Assembly (NCBI GenBank): GCA_002372135.1
Contig: DFIN01000013.1
Span: 1-13,142, forward strand
Direction: 5' to 3'
Source: Bacteroidales bacterium UBA3696
Lineage (GTDB): Bacteria > Bacteroidota > Bacteroidia > Bacteroidales > Paludibacteraceae
Length of the DNA: 13,142 nucleotides
Part shown: positions 7,979 to 13,142 of the stretch, piece after piece
Layout: each line of letters starts with the position of its first letter
How positions within the stretch are numbered: the stretch's first letter is position 1
Notes under the pieces: generated by a model
What the model was told of the DNA's origin: nothing
Seen by the model: the letters and a program-made list of their open reading frames with translations, nothing else
Database searches by the model: none
Program-made: the position numbers and the translations under genes

Positions 7979-9592
7979 TTATTTCACCACAAACCGGCGT
8001 TCGTTAAGGTCTTCGGGATATTGATTGCTACGAATCGTATCGCCCAGTATATGAATGTAGCGAAGCAGGATGTCCGTGTCTTTCATATCTTGCGCAGCCA
8101 TGGGGGTGGCATATCGGAACATGCCTGCAGCCCCTAAATTGCGGAGAGTATAATCCAAGCCGGATATGATATAGGTCTCATTCGGATCTATCTTTTGCCA
8201 ACTGCCGTCCGGCATAGCCACTTCCATGCGCGTAATGCGGCGCGTTGAACCGATGCCGGCAAACATTTTCTGCTCGTCCCATATCACGGAAGAAGGGATG
8301 GTGGAGTCTATTTCATATCTAAGGTGGCTGCAAATATGAAAATCGCCGCTTTCAATAGGGTAGGTGGCTACGCTGACCTCCATGGCATCCAAAAGTTGCT
8401 GACCGGTCATGCTCACTTTGGCTAAATGGTTATTAAAGGGCATAAGAGCAATCAGGTCGCCCAATGAAATGGGACCTTGTAGAATAGATGCGCGCAAACT
8501 TCCGCCATGAATCACTCCTATTTGTCCGCCGCCTACTTCGCGCATGGCATCTGCCACAAAGTCGCTTAGGTTGGTCTCTTGCCAACGGACAAGGCGGTTT
8601 TGTTGTGCGTCGCGATCCAACAGATCGACTTCACTATATCCCACTACTTGACGCACTTGCTCATCCAATGCGGCTTTTACTTCGCTGATTTTCTTTTCCA
8701 CACGCTTTGGCAAGCGCTCGGGGCATTGCGTATATCGGGGCTTCAAGAGATTAACCTGCATCGTACCGTCTTCTTGAATGCATAGTTCTCCGATGGTGGC
8801 ACCTTTTGAACCGGTAGAAACCAATCGAATTGAATCACCCACTACGTTCGCTTCCAAGCGATTAAGCAGATGATGCGCATGCCCGTCTAACACAATGTCT
8901 ATTCCTTTTGTGCGATGAATCAACTCTACGCTGTTTACAAACGGCGTGTCATCGCCCAAATGGCTGATTACGACAACGTAGTCAGCCCCTTCTTGGCGTG
9001 CTTTCTCTGCCGACGATTGTACCAATGCGTAGGTGTCCTCCGTATGAAAATCGTAAAGAACGTGTCCTAACGCGTCCATAAAATAGGTTGGGGTCGAACT
9101 GAGCATGGTAGTAGGAGTGGCTACCCCGATAAAGGCGACCCGGACATCTCCGTATTGGCGTATCACGTAAGCAGGATAAAGCCACTTGCTTTCCTCGCCG
9201 TCGTATGGGACGGTACTCATGTTGCAGCATACTATATCGGCTGTGAGGCGGTCAAATAGTCGTTTTTGCTGCTCAATCCCGTAGTCAAACTCGTGATTGC
9301 CGATAGTGATGACATCATATGGCACGGTATTCATTATGTCAATAATGTATTCGCCTTGCGAAAGCGAGCCTATCACATCGCCTTGCACAAAGTCGCCCGC
9401 ACTGACCACACTCACGTATGGGGTATGTTTCAGTGCCGAATCGCGCAAAGCCGCAATCTCCGAATAGGTTTCAACTGCACAGTGAACATCATTCTCAAAA
9501 TAGATGAGAATATCTTTCGATGGCGGTTGACAGCCTGATAGTAGAATACAGATTACCGAAAGGGTAAAAAATGAATGTAAATATTTTCTCAT
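7979..9592 (-). CDS. Lipoprotein 5'-nucleotidase / UshA-like metallophosphoesterase
   Basis: A 537-residue protein of the UshA/5'-nucleotidase family, which dephosphorylates extracytoplasmic nucleotides or related phosphoesters. It has a lipoprotein signal peptide (L17-L18-S19-G20-C21). The metallophosphatase domain shows all metal-site motifs: D35-x-H37 (NDVH), GDFVQGD with D67, GNHEFDYG with N99-H100, SHLGD with H211, and GHAHH with H238/H240. The C-terminal nucleotide-binding domain starts near 310 with NLSDFVADAMREV, IHGGSLRASI and FNNHLAKVSMTGQQLLDAME. The usual NGGGxR-type segment is here HGGSLR, so substrate preference may differ from classical 5'-nucleotidases. It starts 8 bases after the mfd stop codon and is probably translated from the mfd transcript. 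The lipid anchor suggests an envelope location, where it could salvage nucleosides and phosphate. ATG 9592 gives a complete signal peptide. Confidence 0.93.
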   Translation of the reverse strand: MRKYLHSFFTLSVICILLSGCQPPSKDILIYFENDVHCAVETYSEIAALRDSALKHTPYVSVVSAGDFVQGDVIGSLSQGEYIIDIMNTVPYDVITIGNHEFDYGIEQQKRLFDRLTADIVCCNMSTVPYDGEESKWLYPAYVIRQYGDVRVAFIGVATPTTMLSSTPTYFMDALGHVLYDFHTEDTYALVQSSAEKARQEGADYVVVISHLGDDTPFVNSVELIHRTKGIDIVLDGHAHHLLNRLEANVVGDSIRLVSTGSKGATIGELCIQEDGTMQVNLLKPRYTQCPERLPKRVEKKISEVKAALDEQVRQVVGYSEVDLLDRDAQQNRLVRWQETNLSDFVADAMREVGGGQIGVIHGGSLRASILQGPISLGDLIALMPFNNHLAKVSMTGQQLLDAMEVSVATYPIESGDFHICSHLRYEIDSTIPSSVIWDEQKMFAGIGSTRRITRMEVAMPDGSWQKIDPNETYIISGLDYTLRNLGAAGMFRYATPMAAQDMKDTDILLRYIHILGDTIRSNQYPEDLNERRFVVK

Positions 9593-9600
9593 ATTGATTA

Positions 9601-12600
9601 TTATTTAGGGTTGTTTTCAATTTTTTGCAACAGGGTGATAGCCCCTTCCACAGTGCGCACTTGCTGTATGACTACGTAGCGTTTGCCCGTCTTCTGCCCG
9701 TGTTTATCTTTGTCTTCTACCATTCTGCAGCGTTCGCCGCGCGAAAAGACGTAGGATACTACCTTCCCAAACGCATCGCTTTGCCAGTAGGCTTCGCTCT
9801 TCGTTGTAAAATAGAGTACCAAACGCTCTTGCTTCAAGAATACCTTTTCGATGCCTAACCGGCAGCAGATCCAGCGTAGCCGAACCACGTTCATCAGTTC
9901 TTTGGCTTCGGGTGGTAACTCGCCAAAGCGGTCGCGCAATCGACGACAATAAGCCTGCAACTCGTTCTCATCGCGTAGGCTGTCCAACTCGCGATAGAGC
10001 GCCAGCCGTTCCGCTATGTTCTCTATGTAACTGCTCGGGAAAGCCAGAGGCAGGTCGCTCTCTAACAGGCAGTCTTGGCACCATTGGGTGCGCACAAATG
10101 CGCTCGGACGGGTTTCTTGCGAAGCAGATTCGGCGGATTCGGATAAGCCGATGCCCATCTCTTCTTTTAATTCTTCGATGGCTTCGTTCAATATCCGTTG
10201 GTAGGTCTCATAGCCTAAGTCGGCTATAAAACCTGATTGTTCGGCACCTAATAAGTTGCCGGCACCGCGAATATCCAGATCCTGCATCGCCAAGTTAAAG
10301 CCTGCGCCCAAGTCGGCAAACGTAACGATGGCATCCAAGCGGCGGCGCGCGTCGGCAGTCAGCAACTCGCGCTCCGGAGTAATCAGATAGCAGTAGGCTT
10401 TTCGGTTGCTCCTTCCTACGCGACCGCGCAACTGATGCAAATCGCTCAAACCATAGTGCTGAGCAGAATAGATAAGCATCGTATTCACGTTCGGTATGTC
10501 CACGCCCGACTCGATTATGGTGGTTGATACCAATATGTCGTAGTCGTAGTTGATGAAGTCTTCCAGCCGCTTCTCCATCTCGTCGGATGGCATCTGTCCG
10601 TGTGCTGTTATGATGCGGGCTTCCGGACACAGACGCTGCAACTGATGCATGACACGATCCAGCATCTCAATGCGGTTATTCACCACAAACACCTGCCCGT
10701 TGCGATTCAGCTCCAAGTTGATAGCCTCACGTATGATGTCCTCGTCGTCATAGCCGATAACCTCCGTTTGTACGGGATAGCGGTTGGGTGGGGGAGTCGT
10801 GATGATGCTCATGTCGCGGGCACCCAACAAGGAGAACTGCAGCGTGCGCGGAATGGGCGTGGCTGTGAGTGTCAGCACGTCCACCGAGGCGCGAATGGTT
10901 TTCAATCGTTCCTTAACGGCAACCCCTAATTTCTGCTCTTCATCAATAATGAGCAACCCCAAATCATGCCACACCACTTGTTTGCCTACCAGTTTATGAG
11001 TGCCAATCAGAATGTCTATCTTGCCCGCTGCTAATTCTTCCAAGATGGCTTTCGTCTCTTTTGCCGATTTGCCTCGTGATAAGTATTCCACGCGAACAGG
11101 AAACTTGGCAAATCGTTCCTTAAACGAGTTATAGTGCTGCAACGCCAATACGGTGGTCGGAACCAGAACAGCCACTTGCTTGCCATCCGTAGCAGCCTTA
11201 AAGGCAGCACGCATGGCTATCTCCGTCTTGCCAAATCCTACATCGCCGCAGATAAGACGGTCCATAGGCATCGGACTCTCCATGTCCCGCTTCACGTCTT
11301 GCGTGGCTTTTGCTTGGTCGGGTGTGTCTTCGTATAAGAAGGAAGCCTCCAATTCATGCTGCATATATCCGTCCGGCAAATAGGCAAATCCTTGTTCCTG
11401 CTTGCGTTGGGCATAGAGGCGAATCAGGTCGCGAGCTATATCTTTCACCTTGTCCTTGGTGCGTTCGCGAAGACGCTCCCAGGCACCCGAACCTAACTTA
11501 CTCAAAGTGGGGGCTGACCCTTCTTTGCCGCGGTACTTGCTCAGACGGTGCAGGTTGTGTATGCTCACAAACAAGGTGTCGCCGTCCCGATATACAATCC
11601 GTAGCATCTCTTGCCGCTTGCCGTTCACGGTGGTGGTTACCAGTCCGCCAAACTGACCGATACCGTGGTCGCTATGAACCACCCAATCGCCCGGACGCAT
11701 CTCGTTCAGCTCGCGCAATGTCATCATCGCTTTGCCGCGCCGTGCATTGTCCTGACGCATGGTTACGCGATGATAACGCTCAAATATCTCGTGGTCTGTG
11801 TAGCAGGCTAACCGGTGCGTCTTATCCACCCAGCCGCTGTGTAGGGTGCGATCCACGGCGATAAACGAAATGGGCACACCCGCGCCCGAAGCGTTCTCGT
11901 TGTCCATAACGGCTTGCAGTCGGTCGGCTTGCTTCTTCTGGTCTGCCAGTATGTATATGGTGTAGCCCGAGTTGATTTTCTGGCGCAAGTCGGATATCAA
12001 CAGCGAAAAATCTTTATGAAACAAGGGTTGAGGCTCCGTTTGAAAGGCAATTTCTTCAGGGTCGGGGAAAGTGCTCTTTGAGCGCATCTCTATGGTGCGA
12101 CCGTCGCGGATAAAATGCCATAGGGGGCTGTCAAGCATGTTGGTCCAGTCGTCCGATACCCATACTACATTCTCTATGTTTGCTAAATAGTCCTCAATGC
12201 CGGTGTCTTCCTGCTCGTTGCCGCCGCGACCGACTATTTGTACCTGTGCTACCTGCTCCTTGCTCAGTTGGGTCTCTATGTCAAAGCAACGAAGCGAATC
12301 CAACTCATCGCCGAAAAAATCCAATCGGTACGGCTCTTCGTTGCTGTAACTATACACATCGACGATTCCCCCTCTGACAGCAAACTGCCCGGGTTCATAT
12401 ACAAAATCCACTTGTGTCATCCCCATGGATAAAAGCATTTCGGACAACTCACTCACGGAAATCGTTTCCCCGCGTTGCAAGCTGATTTGCTCTGTTTGCA
12501 ATCGTTTGCAGGGTGGAACAGACTCTTCCAACGCCTGCCGATAGGTAACCACGATGCACTGTTCGCCTCGCGCCAATGCCGTTAGCGTCTTGGTACGCTC

Positions 12601-12903
12601 CACAGCCATTGCCTCGTCAGTGCGTTGACGGCGACGGGAACAAGGGAAATAATAGACATTCGCTCTCGGGTCAGGTAGCGTCTGCAAGTCCGAGTACATA
12701 TAGAGTGCTTCGTCCTCGTTGCTCATTACTACGAGTTGTAAGGTTGTGTCCGAAAGCCTTTTATCGGAGCTCGTCAAACGGCGGATGACCACGGCACGCG
12801 CCGATGCATGCAAACCCCTAAATAGCAAATGTGTCCAAGGGGCAGGCAGCGTAAAATGGGTTAGTACGGGGCTGATATGTTCGTTAAATTCACCGATCGT
12901 CAT
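9601..12903 (-). CDS. mfd: Transcription-repair coupling factor Mfd
   Basis: An ATP-driven DNA translocase that removes RNA polymerase stalled at lesions and recruits UvrA. Numbered from the ATG at 12915, the order is: UvrB-homology region (about 20-300); RNA-polymerase-interacting, CarD-like domain starting near 405 (PGDWVVHSDHGIGQFGG); RecG-like helicase core with Walker A GDVGFGKTE (K563), DEEQ box (D658), TATPIPRTLQFS (about 685) and GRVGRSNRKAYCYL (about 833); and the C-terminal TRCF domain (about 950-1050). All modules are present, and the length (1100-1104) is normal for Bacteroidota. Two in-frame ATGs exist, at 12915 and 12903. I prefer 12903 because the predicted transcription start (about 12923) leaves only about 8 bases before 12915, and MTIGEF looks like a natural Mfd N-terminus. 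The 5'-nucleotidase gene follows by 8 bases. Confidence 0.97.
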   Translation of the reverse strand: MTIGEFNEHISPVLTHFTLPAPWTHLLFRGLHASARAVVIRRLTSSDKRLSDTTLQLVVMSNEDEALYMYSDLQTLPDPRANVYYFPCSRRRQRTDEAMAVERTKTLTALARGEQCIVVTYRQALEESVPPCKRLQTEQISLQRGETISVSELSEMLLSMGMTQVDFVYEPGQFAVRGGIVDVYSYSNEEPYRLDFFGDELDSLRCFDIETQLSKEQVAQVQIVGRGGNEQEDTGIEDYLANIENVVWVSDDWTNMLDSPLWHFIRDGRTIEMRSKSTFPDPEEIAFQTEPQPLFHKDFSLLISDLRQKINSGYTIYILADQKKQADRLQAVMDNENASGAGVPISFIAVDRTLHSGWVDKTHRLACYTDHEIFERYHRVTMRQDNARRGKAMMTLRELNEMRPGDWVVHSDHGIGQFGGLVTTTVNGKRQEMLRIVYRDGDTLFVSIHNLHRLSKYRGKEGSAPTLSKLGSGAWERLRERTKDKVKDIARDLIRLYAQRKQEQGFAYLPDGYMQHELEASFLYEDTPDQAKATQDVKRDMESPMPMDRLICGDVGFGKTEIAMRAAFKAATDGKQVAVLVPTTVLALQHYNSFKERFAKFPVRVEYLSRGKSAKETKAILEELAAGKIDILIGTHKLVGKQVVWHDLGLLIIDEEQKLGVAVKERLKTIRASVDVLTLTATPIPRTLQFSLLGARDMSIITTPPPNRYPVQTEVIGYDDEDIIREAINLELNRNGQVFVVNNRIEMLDRVMHQLQRLCPEARIITAHGQMPSDEMEKRLEDFINYDYDILVSTTIIESGVDIPNVNTMLIYSAQHYGLSDLHQLRGRVGRSNRKAYCYLITPERELLTADARRRLDAIVTFADLGAGFNLAMQDLDIRGAGNLLGAEQSGFIADLGYETYQRILNEAIEELKEEMGIGLSESAESASQETRPSAFVRTQWCQDCLLESDLPLAFPSSYIENIAERLALYRELDSLRDENELQAYCRRLRDRFGELPPEAKELMNVVRLRWICCRLGIEKVFLKQERLVLYFTTKSEAYWQSDAFGKVVSYVFSRGERCRMVEDKDKHGQKTGKRYVVIQQVRTVEGAITLLQKIENNPK

Positions 12904-12920
12904 ACGATGTTTCACTGATT

Positions 12921-12934
12921 AGCTGACAAAAGTA
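12921..12934 (-). promoter_or_regulatory. Probable mfd promoter (-7 element and start region)
   Basis: On the minus strand TACTTTTG (12934-12927) is a perfect TAnnTTTG -7 element, followed by TCAGCT. No good TTTG lies 19-20 bases upstream; the nearest is CTCT at that distance, so the -33 element is weak. Transcription is inferred to start near 12923. Confidence 0.6.
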
Positions 12935-13005
12935 GGTAAATCACGGCGAAAAAGAGAGGTCTAAATGACAAAAAATAACAAATCAAGTTTTTTTTTGAAA
13001 AATGT

Positions 13006-13036
13006 TTTGTCAATCAGTTTTATTGCTCTACTTTTG
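13006..13036 (+). promoter_or_regulatory. Bacteroidota-type promoter of the rpsL (str) operon
   Basis: TTTG (13006-13009), 19 bases, then TACTTTTG (13029-13036): both elements match the consensus exactly. A run of nine T (12988-12996) lies just upstream and could act as an UP-like element. Transcription is inferred to start near 13040, leaving a leader of about 71 bases. Confidence 0.8.
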
Positions 13037-13039
13037 CGT

Positions 13040-13070
13040 GCTTTTTTGGGTGTCTGTACGCCCAAAAGGC
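13040..13070 (+). promoter_or_regulatory. Hairpin at the 5' end of the rpsL leader
   Basis: TTTTGGGTG (13044-13052) pairs with CGCCCAAAA (13059-13067) over 9 bp with one G-U pair, around the 6-base loop TCTGTA. The stem can be prolonged by G13040-C13070 and C13041-G13069 with a bulge, reaching the predicted transcription start. It lies about 40 bases before the rpsL ATG and no U-tract follows, so it is not a typical terminator. An mRNA-stabilising stem or a ribosomal-protein control site is possible. Confidence 0.55.
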
Positions 13071-13110
13071 AGTAAAAAATAACATAATTCATTAATCAAA
13101 AAAAGTTACA

Positions 13111-13142
13111 ATGCCTACAATTCAACAGTTAGTTAGAAAAGG
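13111..13142 (+). CDS. rpsL: 30S ribosomal protein S12, N-terminal 10 residues (cut by window edge)
   Basis: The ATG at 13111 opens MPTIQQLVRK, the highly conserved N-terminus of bacterial ribosomal protein S12, a decoding-centre protein of the small subunit. The remainder lies beyond the window. rpsL usually heads the str operon (rpsL, rpsG, fusA), and a strong upstream promoter fits that. The leader immediately before the ATG is A-rich without a Shine-Dalgarno motif. Confidence 0.92.
   Translation, partial: MPTIQQLVRK

Noticed and set aside
12988..12996. Run of nine T between mfd and rpsL considered as a terminator
   Set aside because: No hairpin precedes it on either strand, and both flanking genes point away from it; it is better seen as A/T-rich upstream promoter DNA.
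1..13142. Mobile elements, CRISPR arrays, toxin-antitoxin or defence genes
   Set aside because: Every long frame is accounted for by the named genes, gaps are under 200 bases, and no transposase, terminal inverted repeats or spaced direct repeats were seen.

Overview
The window comes from a Bacteroidota (Bacteroidales-type) genome. It carries a SusC/RagA plus SusD/RagB pair, several lipoproteins, mostly A-rich translation starts without Shine-Dalgarno motifs, and promoters of the Bacteroidota form TTTG-N19/20-TAnnTTTG. I cannot name the genus.

Layout, left to right. (1) Positions 1-24 are the 5' end of a tRNA-Leu read on the minus strand and cut by the window edge, with its promoter at 53-84. 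(2) A zinc peptidase of the M16 family (119-1393, plus strand, GTG start) is transcribed away from the tRNA. (3) A nutrient-uptake operon on the plus strand has its own promoter at 1482-1513. It encodes a SusC/RagA TonB-dependent outer-membrane transporter (1587-4847), its SusD/RagB surface lipoprotein (4890-6533) and an unrecognised lipoprotein with an Ig-like N-terminal part (6584-7825). A hairpin terminator closes it at 7881-7924. (4) A seven-base tandem repeat (7926-7960) lies between the convergent units. (5) A minus-strand unit of mfd (transcription-repair coupling factor, 9601-12903) is followed 8 bases later by a lipoprotein 5'-nucleotidase (7979-9592). (6) A divergent intergenic region holds the mfd and rpsL promoters and a hairpin at the predicted 5' end of the rpsL transcript. 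The window ends 32 bases into rpsL (ribosomal protein S12), the usual first gene of the str operon.

The genes form mostly unrelated units: housekeeping (tRNA-Leu, mfd, rpsL), proteolysis (M16), and envelope uptake or scavenging (SusC/SusD/third lipoprotein; 5'-nucleotidase). The Sus-like operon has no glycoside hydrolase, sulfatase, peptidase or sensor/anti-sigma gene inside it, so its substrate cannot be read from context.

I see no CRISPR array, phage, transposon or obvious defence system. The most interesting signals are regulatory. All four promoters I can place share an extended motif, TAC[C/T]TTTG-N3-GCT, and the rpsL mRNA is predicted to begin directly in a hairpin. The unrecognised third lipoprotein is the best candidate for something undescribed.
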